Shown here one piece after another: positions 25,522 through 33,178 of a stretch of 64,000 nt of DNA. A program made the translations under genes and the position numbers. The first letter of the stretch is position 1. Each line of letters starts with the position of its first letter. The notes under the pieces were generated by a model that was not told the origin of the DNA, ran no database searches, and was given only the letters and a program-made list of their open reading frames with translations. Origin of the DNA: Prescottella equi (GTDB lineage Bacteria; Actinomycetota; Actinomycetes; Mycobacteriales; Mycobacteriaceae). The stretch covers positions 1 to 64,000 of the forward strand of contig NZ_JAIVAH010000007.1 of NCBI RefSeq assembly GCF_020171745.1, in the 5' to 3' direction.

Positions 25522-26667
25522 CGACGCCAGCACCGCGTGCACGCCGGCCGCGGTCTGCTCCCACGAGAACTCGTTGGCCCGCAGCCGCGCCTTGCGGCCG
25601 AGGTCGGCGCGCAGATCGGCGTCGAGCAGCAGCGATTCGACGGCCGACGCCAGCGCCGGGACCGCGGCGGCCTGGTCGGCGACGGCCTCGCCACCGACCA
25701 GCAGCCCGGTCACCCCGTCGATGATCGAATCGGTGAGGCCCTTGGAGCTGCGGTAGCCGACGGTGGGGACGCCGTGCTGCGCGGCCTCGATGACCGCGAG
25801 CCCCCAGCCCTCCTTGCGGGACGGCATCACGTGCACCCAGGACCGGGCGAGCAGTTCGTGCTTACGGTCCTCCGGGACGTGGCCGTGGAAGGTGACCGCG
25901 TCGCCGATGCCGAGTTCGTGGGCACGCTCGCGCAGGTTCTGCTCCCACCAGCCGCCACCGATGACGTCGAGGTGCAGTTCGGGGATGGTCCGGCGCAGCT
26001 GCGCGACGGCGGCGAGGGCGTCCTCGATCTGCTTGTGCGGCACCAGCCGCGACAGCACGCACACGCTCGGGTGCGTCGTGCGGGTCGCGTCGTCGCCGGG
26101 CTCGACACCGGCCGGGATCGCGTCGGCACCGTTGCGCACCACGGCAATCCGGTCCCGTTCGACGCCGAGGTCGGTGAGTTCGTCGGCCGACGGCAACGAC
26201 ACCGTCAGGTACTGGCTCTCGCGATGCACGCGCGGCGACAGCCACGATTCGATCCACCAGCCGACGTGCCCCATCAGCCGGCCGGCGACCGGCCACTGCT
26301 CGCGGTGGCAGTGGTGGACCAGCACCGTGACCGGCGCACCCGCGACCGTGCGGGAGAAGAACGGGATGCCGTTCTGGGTGTCGATGACGGCGTCGGGGCG
26401 CAGTCCGGCGAGCGGGCCCAACCCGAGCCGTCCGGCGACGATCGCACCGAGCGCCCGCGGATACACCGTGAGCCGGCCGCCGCCGCGCACGATCCGGATG
26501 CCGTCGACCGTCTCCTCGCGCGGGGCGCCGGGATACCCGGCGGTGCGGAGGGTGACCTTGATGCCGCGACGTGCGAGACCGGCCCCGACTTCCTCGAGGT
26601 ACCGCTCGCTGCCGCCGCCTTGGGGATGACCCGTGTCGCGCCAGCACAGCAGGAGAACCTCTCGCAC
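25438..26667 (-). CDS. GT4-type glycosyltransferase (Rv0225-like)
   Basis: A 409-residue cytoplasmic GT-B fold enzyme. The N-terminus has WRDTGHPQGGGSERYLEEVG, the acceptor-side glycine loop, and the C-terminal half holds the donor-binding motif GWGLAVIEAAQHGVPTVGY with the E-x7-E pattern usual for retaining family 4 enzymes. VLVHHCHREQWP matches a group of mycobacterial glycosyltransferases. It corresponds to Rv0225. The GTG at 26667 follows GAGGGGG. The donor sugar cannot be read from the sequence. It is convergent with the membrane protein gene and divergent from the methyltransferase gene. Confidence 0.88.
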   Translation of the reverse strand: MREVLLLCWRDTGHPQGGGSERYLEEVGAGLARRGIKVTLRTAGYPGAPREETVDGIRIVRGGGRLTVYPRALGAIVAGRLGLGPLAGLRPDAVIDTQNGIPFFSRTVAGAPVTVLVHHCHREQWPVAGRLMGHVGWWIESWLSPRVHRESQYLTVSLPSADELTDLGVERDRIAVVRNGADAIPAGVEPGDDATRTTHPSVCVLSRLVPHKQIEDALAAVAQLRRTIPELHLDVIGGGWWEQNLRERAHELGIGDAVTFHGHVPEDRKHELLARSWVHVMPSRKEGWGLAVIEAAQHGVPTVGYRSSKGLTDSIIDGVTGLLVGGEAVADQAAAVPALASAVESLLLDADLRADLGRKARLRANEFSWEQTAAGVHAVLASSAAGRHVSGLISGAEAAATPSPGLQDA

Positions 26668-26804
26668 GTGCGTGCCCCCTCACTGGCTCGGCTCGGACGG
26701 TCGCCTGCGACACACCTTATCGGCTGGGCCCGCCGCGCCCTACCGTCAAGTAGCGGAAACCGGCGAACGCGGCCGCGATATGTCCGATCGCTAAGGTTCC
26801 TCCC

Positions 26805-27584
26805 GTGACCAGCGCCCGATCACCCCGCGTGACCCGCTACTTCGCCCGCCGCGCGACCCTGAAACGGTCGGTCGGACTCCTGAGCGACTTCCGGTACGAG
26901 CAGACCGACCCCGACCTGTTCTACGGCGCGCTCGCCCGCGACTCCGTCGAGCTGATCGGCGACCTGTACCGCGGGCACACCGAGCGGGATCTCACCGGCA
27001 CCACGGTCCTCGACGTCGGCGGCGGCCCCGGCTACTTCGCCGACGCGTTCTCCCGCGCGGGCGCCCGATACGTCCCCGTCGAACCGGACCCGTCGGAGAT
27101 GCACGCGGCCGGACTGAGCGTCGGCGACTCGATCCGCGGATCCGGGCTGGCGCTGCCGATCCGCTCCGACGCCGTGGACGTGTGCTTCTCGTCGAACGTC
27201 GCCGAGCACGTCGCGCAGCCGTGGGTGATGGCCGAGGAGATGCTGCGGGTGACCAAGCCCGGCGGGCTGATGGTGCTGTCGTACACGCTGTGGTGGGGCC
27301 CGTTCGGCGGCCACGAGACCGGGCCGTGGCACTACCTCGGCGGCGAGTACGCGGCCCGCCGCTACAAGCGCAAGCTCGGGAAGGAGCCGAAGAACCGGTT
27401 CGGCGTCTCCCTTTTCGACATCGGCGCGAAGGACGGTCTGCGCTGGGCGAAGGCGCAGACCGGCGGCGACGTCCTCGCCGCGTTCCCCCGCTACCACCCG
27501 CGCTGGGCGTGGTGGATGGTGAAGATCCCGGTGCTGAGGGAACTACTGGTCAGCAACCTCGTCCTGGTAGTCCGCAAGCGCTGA
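26805..27584 (+). CDS. SAM-dependent methyltransferase (Rv0224c-like)
   Basis: A 259-residue class I methyltransferase. The SAM-binding motif is VLDVGGGPGYFADAF at about residues 68-82, with an acidic VEPD following, and SSNVAEHV at the motif IV position. The C-terminal KIPVLRELLVSNLVLVVRK resembles Rv0224c, whose place it takes. The substrate is unknown; the neighbouring glycosyltransferase and membrane genes point to a glycan or lipid. The GTG at 26805 has AAGG 8 bases upstream. Its final 35 bases overlap the end of the convergent amidohydrolase gene, which marks the left border of the inserted catabolic island. Confidence 0.85.
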   Translation: MTSARSPRVTRYFARRATLKRSVGLLSDFRYEQTDPDLFYGALARDSVELIGDLYRGHTERDLTGTTVLDVGGGPGYFADAFSRAGARYVPVEPDPSEMHAAGLSVGDSIRGSGLALPIRSDAVDVCFSSNVAEHVAQPWVMAEEMLRVTKPGGLMVLSYTLWWGPFGGHETGPWHYLGGEYAARRYKRKLGKEPKNRFGVSLFDIGAKDGLRWAKAQTGGDVLAAFPRYHPRWAWWMVKIPVLRELLVSNLVLVVRKR

Positions 27585-28800
27585 GCGCGTCGGCGAGCGC
27601 GACGGCACCGGCCTCGCTGTCGTCTGCCTCGACGTGTTCACTCGGCGAGTGGGAAATCCCCGTGGGGTTGCGGACGAAGAGCATCGCGGTGGGGACGTGG
27701 TCCTTGAGCACACCCGCATCGTGGCCCGCGCCGGTGCCCAGCACCGGGGCATCCGACAGGGTGGCTGCCAGGACGTCCCGGAGTGCGGGGTCGAAGTCGA
27801 CGGTCGGGCTGAACGACTCCTCGACCAGCACCGCGTCGCAGCCTTCCTCCGCGGCGAGCAGAACCGCCGCCTGACGGATCTGCTCCACCAGGACGGTCGT
27901 GACGGTGTCGTCGGGATGGCGCACGTCGACCCACAGGTCCACGCGGGAGGCGATGACATTGGTTCCGCCCGGCGTGGGCACCAGCCGGCCGACCGTCGCC
28001 CGGGCAGCGGACTGCCCACGAGCAAGATCCCGGATCCGTGACACCAGCCGGCCGGCCGCCACCATCGGATCACTGCGATCACACATCAGCGTGGTCCCGG
28101 CATGGTTGCCCTCACCGGCGATCGTCACCCGCCACCGGCCGTGACCGAGGATCGACGACGCCACTGCGATCGGCCGGTCCAGGTCGATCAGACCGCGCCC
28201 CTGCTCCACATGCAGTTCCACGAACACCGACATCCGCGCCAGCGCCTCGGGGTCGGGGCCGAGGTGGGCCGGATCGAGCCCGCCGCGGGCGACGATGTCC
28301 GCGAAGGTGTTTCCGTCGACGTCGGTCAGTGCCCGGGCCCGATCGGGGTCGATCGCGCCGGTCATCAACCGGGATCCGAGGCAGGCCACCCCGAATCGCG
28401 ACCCTTCCTCCTCGGGAAACACCACGATGGCGAGCGGCCGCGACCCCAGCGTGCCGCGGTCGCGGAGCACGTCGAACGCCACCAGTGCCGACGCGACCCC
28501 GAGTGGTCCGTCGAACGCGCCGCCGCCGGGCACCGAGTCCAGGTGGCTGCCGGTCACGACCGCATCGTCGCGGGACCCGTCGGGTGCGTGCCAGGCCCAG
28601 ATCGCGCCGTTGCGATCGACCTCCACCTCCAGGCCACGCTTCTCCGCGTGCGCGATGAACCACTCCCGCAGTTCGTGTTCGGCCGACGAGTGCACCGGTC
28701 GGGAGTAGCCGCCACGCTGCGGGTCCCGTCCGATGTCCTCGATCTCCGCCAGCAGACCGGAGACCGTGTCGCCCTCGACCGCTGCAACCTTGTCGCTCAT
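27550..28800 (-). CDS. M20-family amidohydrolase (N-carbamoyl-L-amino acid hydrolase / allantoate type)
   Basis: A 416-residue zinc amidohydrolase, last gene of the catabolic operon. Metal and catalytic motifs are in order: GSHLDSVPGGGAFDG near residue 85, FPEEEGSRFG near 128, ELHVEQG near 195, the lid-domain NHAGTT near 232, and GAGHDAG and ISHSPSEHV near the C-terminus. This set is typical of the hydantoinase/carbamoylase subgroup (N-carbamoyl amino acid hydrolase, beta-ureidopropionase, allantoate amidohydrolase) rather than simple peptidases. It would cleave a ureido or carbamoyl C-N bond, releasing ammonia and carbon dioxide. Its ATG overlaps the upstream stop as ATGA. The exact substrate is not deducible. 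Confidence 0.85.
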   Translation of the reverse strand: MSDKVAAVEGDTVSGLLAEIEDIGRDPQRGGYSRPVHSSAEHELREWFIAHAEKRGLEVEVDRNGAIWAWHAPDGSRDDAVVTGSHLDSVPGGGAFDGPLGVASALVAFDVLRDRGTLGSRPLAIVVFPEEEGSRFGVACLGSRLMTGAIDPDRARALTDVDGNTFADIVARGGLDPAHLGPDPEALARMSVFVELHVEQGRGLIDLDRPIAVASSILGHGRWRVTIAGEGNHAGTTLMCDRSDPMVAAGRLVSRIRDLARGQSAARATVGRLVPTPGGTNVIASRVDLWVDVRHPDDTVTTVLVEQIRQAAVLLAAEEGCDAVLVEESFSPTVDFDPALRDVLAATLSDAPVLGTGAGHDAGVLKDHVPTAMLFVRNPTGISHSPSEHVEADDSEAGAVALADALSACGLPGRGC

Positions 28801-29966
28801 CGCATCTCACCCGCGCCCACGTACGGGTGCAGGCTGGACAGCGGCCGCCCCTCGGCGAACCGTTCGAGCCGGAAGTCCGTCGCCGGGACGTCCGGGTCCC
28901 GGCTGTCGCCGTCGACGATCAGGTCGGCCATCAGATCGCCTACGGCAGGGCTGATCTTGAATCCGTGACCGCTGAACCCGGCGGCAAGGAACAGTCCGTC
29001 GATCGCGACGGGGGCGATGACGGGATTCCAGTCCGGGGTGATGTCGTAGCAGCCCGCGTAGGTGTGTGCCACCGATGCGTCCGGGAAGTCGAAGCGGTGC
29101 AACATCTTTGTTGCCGCCCTTTCGATCCCCGCATCACTGGCCTGGTTGGAGTACGCGTCCGGGTCGGCGAACTTGGGCGTGCTGTGGTCGCTGTTGCCGA
29201 CCAGCAACTGGCCGGAGCCTTCGATTCGCACGTACTGCAGGCTCACCAGATCCGACAGCGCAGGCAGGTCGTGTAGCGGTTCACCGGCGTCGACCATCAG
29301 CAGTTCCGAGCGCAGCGAGTCGATCGGCAGGTCCAGTCCGACGTCCGCCATCAATTCGCCGGACCACCAACCGGCAGCGACGACGACGGTGTCCGCCTCG
29401 AGGATCTCGCCGCTCGCCAGCTCCACGCCAGTGGCGCGGCCACCGGAGGTCAGCACCCGCGCGACAGGGGTGTTCTGCCGAACCTTCGCGCCTGCCGAAC
29501 GCGCCACCGCCCCGAAGTGCAGGGCCAGCTGTGACGCGTCCGCGTACCCACCGCGAGCCTCGTAGGAGAGGGCCGCGATGTCCTCGAGGTTGAGATGGGG
29601 CCACAGGGCAGCCGCCCGATCGTGGTCGATCATCTCCGCGTCGATGCCCAGCGACCGGTGCACTGCGGTGTTGGCGCGCAACGCATCCTCGTTCTCGGCC
29701 CCGACGGCGACCATGTAACCCACCTGGCGGAAGCCGACGTCGTCGCCCAGACGCTCGAACGTCGGCAGACTCCGCCACGCCATCGCCGCGATCGACGGAA
29801 CGCCGTAGTGGCAACGCACGATCCCACTCGACTTTCCGGTCCCCCCGCCGGCGAGGCTGTTGCGTTCGAGCACCAGCACCTCGCTGACGCCTCGTTCGGT
29901 GAGGGCGCGGGCGATCGAGAGTCCGATCAACCCACCTCCCACCACGATCACACGCCGACCGGTCAT
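28797..29966 (-). CDS. FAD-dependent amine oxidase of the DAO family (sarcosine oxidase-like)
   Basis: A 389-residue flavoprotein. The N-terminal FAD-binding motif is VIVVGGGLIGLSIARAL, followed by Glu in VLERNSLAGGGTGKSSGIVRCHYG, where the region after the motif resembles sarcosine oxidase beta subunits and iminodiacetate or glycine oxidases. The C-terminal GLFLAAGFSGHGFKISPAVGDLMADL is the second flavin-contact motif. It should oxidise a secondary or primary amine to an imine with hydrogen peroxide or an electron acceptor. AAGGAG lies 7 bases before the ATG at 29966; both ends overlap neighbours by 4 bases. In the operon it probably attacks an N-substituted amino acid released by the hydrolases. 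Confidence 0.85.
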   Translation of the reverse strand: MTGRRVIVVGGGLIGLSIARALTERGVSEVLVLERNSLAGGGTGKSSGIVRCHYGVPSIAAMAWRSLPTFERLGDDVGFRQVGYMVAVGAENEDALRANTAVHRSLGIDAEMIDHDRAAALWPHLNLEDIAALSYEARGGYADASQLALHFGAVARSAGAKVRQNTPVARVLTSGGRATGVELASGEILEADTVVVAAGWWSGELMADVGLDLPIDSLRSELLMVDAGEPLHDLPALSDLVSLQYVRIEGSGQLLVGNSDHSTPKFADPDAYSNQASDAGIERAATKMLHRFDFPDASVAHTYAGCYDITPDWNPVIAPVAIDGLFLAAGFSGHGFKISPAVGDLMADLIVDGDSRDPDVPATDFRLERFAEGRPLSSLHPYVGAGEMR

Positions 29967-30529
29967 GACAGGGCTCCTTCGGGTGATGCTGAACCGGCGG
30001 CACTCGCCGGTGCGGATCGGTCGCCGGGGTTCGGCGTCCGGGAAACGAGGTCGCGGACGTCGCCGGCGAGGTACACGAGCGGTTCGCGATCCGTGTCCAC
30101 GTCGAGCCCGAGCACCCGGAGCAGGACGATGGTGTGATCACCTGCGGGCAGCAGGGTCTGGACCTCGCACTCGAGCCACACGCCGGCACCGCGCACGAAC
30201 ACCGCGCCCTCCGGCGTCACCGCCGTGTCGATGCCCGCGAACCGATCCACTCGCCTCGCACCGATGGCGCCGCACACCGCCCCCTGGTCCGCCGCCAGCA
30301 CGCTGACGCCGAGCCGCGGCGCATGCTGCAGGCGCCGCCAGGTCCGCGAGCCGTTCATCACGCACACCGACACGAGCGGCGGATCGAGCGACACCGCGGT
30401 GAACGAGCTCACGGCCATGCCGACCACCTCCCCGTCCAGCTCCGCGCACACGGCCGTCACCCCGGAGGGGAAGTTCGCGAACGCGGCCTTGAGTATCGTG
30501 GGGTCGGTGCCGGTCGTCATCGATTGCAT
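29963..30529 (-). CDS. Flavin reductase (FMN-binding split-barrel)
   Basis: A 188-residue protein of the HpaC-like flavin reductase family. It contains ANFPSGVTAVCAELDGEVVGMAVSSFTAVSLDPPLVSVC, the family's FMN-binding core, and GAGVWLECEVQTLLPAGDHTIVLLRV near the end. These enzymes supply reduced FMN or FAD to a partner oxygenase. The nearest candidate partner is the acyl-CoA-dehydrogenase-fold protein encoded immediately upstream, which has a close relationship to flavin-dependent monooxygenases such as DszC. GGGAG upstream supports the ATG at 30529. There are 69 bases between the stop of the upstream gene and this start, the largest gap in the operon. Confidence 0.85.
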   Translation of the reverse strand: MQSMTTGTDPTILKAAFANFPSGVTAVCAELDGEVVGMAVSSFTAVSLDPPLVSVCVMNGSRTWRRLQHAPRLGVSVLAADQGAVCGAIGARRVDRFAGIDTAVTPEGAVFVRGAGVWLECEVQTLLPAGDHTIVLLRVLGLDVDTDREPLVYLAGDVRDLVSRTPNPGDRSAPASAAGSASPEGALS

Positions 30530-30598
30530 GAGCGTGCTCCCGTGGTCGTCATGGGCCGAATGTGGTGGTGCGGACGAGTGGTCAGGTCCGGGCGGCGA

Positions 30599-31774
30599 TC
30601 AGACCTCGGCGGGCGTCAGGCCGCCGTTGCCGTTGACCGAGAACCCCTCGGCGAGCAGAGTCGCCCCGAGGTTGCGGGTGTAGTTGTCCACCCGGTAGTG
30701 CAGCGAGAATGCGCGGGTGTCGCGGTAGAAGCGCTCGAGCGGGTAGGTCTTGAACATCGAGCGCGAACCGCAGACGTCGAGGCAGCGCCCGGTGACCTCG
30801 AGGGCGACCTGCTTCGCGACCGTGAGGGCATGGACTCCGCGGAACTCGCCCTCCGACCGGCGGCCCGCATCCCACACCGCGGCGGCGTCGAACAGTCCCG
30901 CGCGGGCCGACGAGAGCTTGGCCGCCAGCTCGCCCAGCTGGAACTGGATCAGTTCGCTGGCGGCCAGCTCCGGCCGCGCGCGCACCCAGTCCACCGTGAA
31001 GTCGAAGGCTCCCCGAGCGGCCCCGAGATGGTTGGCCGCGAACGCCAGCGTGAACGTGCGGGTGTCGTCGGTCTCCCACCAACCCGGCTCGCCGAAGATC
31101 GCGTCGTCGGGCAGCACGTAGTCGGTGACCTTCACGGCCCAGCTCACCGTGGAACGCATGCCGAGCACGTCCCAGTTGTCGATCAACTCGACCTCGGGGA
31201 CGTCGCGCGGCACGAGCACGGCGACGGTGCGGTGGTCGTAGTGTTCGGTGCCCGGCAGCGCCAACCAGATGATGTAGTGCGACGCGCCGGGGCCGAGGGA
31301 GGCAAAGTGCTTGGTGCAGTTGAGCACCCACTGGCCCTGTTCGTTGCGGACCAGCTGGCTGCTGGAGGTGCCGACGTTGGTCTTGCCGGGCGTCGCCTCG
31401 CTGCCCACCGAGGCGACCAGCTCGCCGGCCTTGGCGATCGGGACGACGTACTTCTCCATCTGCGCATCGGTGGCCGCGTGCGACAACATGCCGAGAGCGT
31501 GGGAGTGAACCTGGAACAGCTGCGCCGTCGGAGCGTCGACGGCCGCGAGATGCTCGATGAGCGCGTAGTACTCGGCGAAGCCGCCCTCACTCCACAGACC
31601 GGCGCCGCCCCACTTCTCGGGGAGTGTCAGCGCAAGGAGGTCCGCCTCGTACAGTTCGGCGAAGTTCTCGGTCGGAAAGATCGCCTCGTCGTCGTAGCGA
31701 CGGGCGCGGTCGCGGAAGCCCTGGGCGAGGGCGTCGATGGCTGCGAGGCGCTTGGTCTGCTCGGGGGAGTTCAT
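30599..31774 (-). CDS. Acyl-CoA dehydrogenase-fold flavoprotein, probable internal start
   Basis: This is the 391-residue 3' part of the fused frame, listed separately because AAGGAG five bases before ATG 31774 gives it an ideal ribosome site. Length and fold match acyl-CoA dehydrogenases: TLPEKWGGAGL, GSEATPGKTNVGTSSSQLV, LGMRSTVSWAVKV, FAANHLGAARGAFDF and the C-terminal CGSRSMFKTYPLERFYRD. The usual catalytic Glu position of true dehydrogenases is not evident, and the C-terminal RDTRAFSLHYRVDNYTRNLG resembles the DszC/hydroxylase branch, which uses reduced flavin and oxygen. With the flavin reductase next door, a two-component N- or C-monooxygenase is more likely than a beta-oxidation enzyme; this is inference. 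Confidence 0.75.
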   Translation of the reverse strand: MNSPEQTKRLAAIDALAQGFRDRARRYDDEAIFPTENFAELYEADLLALTLPEKWGGAGLWSEGGFAEYYALIEHLAAVDAPTAQLFQVHSHALGMLSHAATDAQMEKYVVPIAKAGELVASVGSEATPGKTNVGTSSSQLVRNEQGQWVLNCTKHFASLGPGASHYIIWLALPGTEHYDHRTVAVLVPRDVPEVELIDNWDVLGMRSTVSWAVKVTDYVLPDDAIFGEPGWWETDDTRTFTLAFAANHLGAARGAFDFTVDWVRARPELAASELIQFQLGELAAKLSSARAGLFDAAAVWDAGRRSEGEFRGVHALTVAKQVALEVTGRCLDVCGSRSMFKTYPLERFYRDTRAFSLHYRVDNYTRNLGATLLAEGFSVNGNGGLTPAEV

Positions 31775-33178
31775 GTTTTCTCCTTGGGTGGTGGAAAGCG
31801 GATAAGTCAACGCGGACAGTGGATCTACGGCAGTGAGGTCGCGGGTCGAAGAAGTCAGGGGCTCGGCGTCGAAGGCGGCCCAGTGTTCGTCGGGGACGGC
31901 GGGGAACTTGGCGCGCACCACATCCTCCCAGTGCGGATCGTCCGCGTTCCCGGCCGCGGTGCACGGCCCGCTGTCGATCGTGCGGCCGTCGGCGAGCGTC
32001 ACCGTGAGCCTGCTGCGGCGGACCGCGGGGAACCCGGCCTCGAAGTCGGGATCGACGACTACCTCGACGAGGCCCGCCATCCGCGCGATCACTGGATCGC
32101 CGAGATCGCTTGTGACGGAATCGAGTCCGAAACCGCCCGAGGTCAGGTAAGCGGCCAGCGGCCAGAGCAGATTGAACTGCGCCTCCTCGCTGGTGGACGG
32201 CACCATCCGCGCCAGGTCGGCCGCGGCCTGGAAGGTGCGCACCCGCACGCCCGTCACCTCGGCAGGATCGAGCCGCTCGCGGCCGAGGGTGCGCAGCACC
32301 TGCTCGGCGCCGGCCAGGGCCGGATGCACCCAGCGACAGCACGGGAAGGGCTTGACGTACGTGTGCATCACCTGCCACTCGGCGCCCAGGTCCGCGGCGC
32401 CGTGGCGCAGCCGGTCGGCGACGAACTCGGAGCGGTGAGCAGTGAAGCCCGCCGCGGCGAGCTGGGCGCTGGTGACACCGACGTGCGCGCCCCAGCCCAT
32501 CGCGTCCTTGGCCATGGTGGGCTCGGCTACCGCCCGCATGATCAGGTCGACCGGCGCGTGGTACTCCGCCAGCCCGATCGCGGCGTCCACCTGCTCGGGG
32601 GACAGCTTCAGCAGCCTGGCGCTCGCGGCGGCGGCGCCGACGGCACCCCAGGTGCCGCTGCTGTGGAAGAGCGGCCAGCGGTCGTGCTGCGCCATCCCGG
32701 CACGGATACCCACCTCGTAGCCGATGAGCATGGCCAGGAGGAACTCCTCGTGGCTTGCGCCCGTCGCCTCGGCCACCGCGAGCGCAGCCGGGATGATCAC
32801 CGCTCCCGGGTGCCCCTTGGCCAAGGGGTGCCCGTCGTCGTAGTCGACGGCGTTCATCACGGTGCCGTTCGCGAGCGCGGCACCGGGTGCCGAGACGCGG
32901 CGCCCGTCGAGCACGCAGGTGGCCTCGTCGCCACTCATCGCGGTGGCGACATAGTCGGTCATGATGCGCGCCGAGCTCAGAAGAGTTCCGGCGCGGGCCG
33001 CGACCGAGGCATCGAGCGTCAGCATGCCCAGGCGGCGTCGCACCTCGGACGGCACCTGCTGCCATGTGAGTCCCACGACGAACTTCAGGACGTCGCCGAC
33101 CTGACTAGTTGCGTTATCCACAACTGGCGTCGTCATATTTGCAACACCCGGAAGACAAGTGGGTGCGTCGAGCGTCAT
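30599..33178 (-). CDS. MmgE/PrpD domain fused in frame to an acyl-CoA dehydrogenase-fold flavoprotein
   Basis: One uninterrupted 859-codon frame. Residues 1-468 form an MmgE/PrpD protein of normal family length: GLTWQQVPSEVRRRLGMLTLD at the start, NGTVMNAVDYDDGHPLAKGHPG with the DDxH-like active-site region, and YVKPFPCCRWVHPAL. Residues 469-859 form a complete acyl-CoA-dehydrogenase-like domain. No stop codon separates them; the linker reads LTAVDPLSALTYPLSTTQGEN. The second part has its own strong AAGGAG and ATG (31774), so both a fusion and a free second protein may be made. The start at 33178 has GGAGG upstream and overlaps the M20 gene stop. MmgE/PrpD members include methylcitrate dehydratase and iminodisuccinate epimerase. 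A lost stop or a sequencing error must be excluded. Confidence 0.8.
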   Translation of the reverse strand: MTLDAPTCLPGVANMTTPVVDNATSQVGDVLKFVVGLTWQQVPSEVRRRLGMLTLDASVAARAGTLLSSARIMTDYVATAMSGDEATCVLDGRRVSAPGAALANGTVMNAVDYDDGHPLAKGHPGAVIIPAALAVAEATGASHEEFLLAMLIGYEVGIRAGMAQHDRWPLFHSSGTWGAVGAAAASARLLKLSPEQVDAAIGLAEYHAPVDLIMRAVAEPTMAKDAMGWGAHVGVTSAQLAAAGFTAHRSEFVADRLRHGAADLGAEWQVMHTYVKPFPCCRWVHPALAGAEQVLRTLGRERLDPAEVTGVRVRTFQAAADLARMVPSTSEEAQFNLLWPLAAYLTSGGFGLDSVTSDLGDPVIARMAGLVEVVVDPDFEAGFPAVRRSRLTVTLADGRTIDSGPCTAAGNADDPHWEDVVRAKFPAVPDEHWAAFDAEPLTSSTRDLTAVDPLSALTYPLSTTQGENMNSPEQTKRLAAIDALAQGFRDRARRYDDEAIFPTENFAELYEADLLALTLPEKWGGAGLWSEGGFAEYYALIEHLAAVDAPTAQLFQVHSHALGMLSHAATDAQMEKYVVPIAKAGELVASVGSEATPGKTNVGTSSSQLVRNEQGQWVLNCTKHFASLGPGASHYIIWLALPGTEHYDHRTVAVLVPRDVPEVELIDNWDVLGMRSTVSWAVKVTDYVLPDDAIFGEPGWWETDDTRTFTLAFAANHLGAARGAFDFTVDWVRARPELAASELIQFQLGELAAKLSSARAGLFDAAAVWDAGRRSEGEFRGVHALTVAKQVALEVTGRCLDVCGSRSMFKTYPLERFYRDTRAFSLHYRVDNYTRNLGATLLAEGFSVNGNGGLTPAEV
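33108..33145. promoter_or_regulatory. Two copies of the putative IclR motif at the 5' end of the PrpD fusion gene
   Basis: GTTGCGTTATCCACAAC (33108-33124) and GTCGTCATATTTGCAAC (33129-33145) each match the 17-bp motif at 38979-38995 at 13 positions (the first on the opposite strand). Their spacing is 21 bases, two helical turns. They lie within the first 25 codons of the fusion gene. They may be operators of an internal promoter or chance similarity. Confidence 0.4.
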
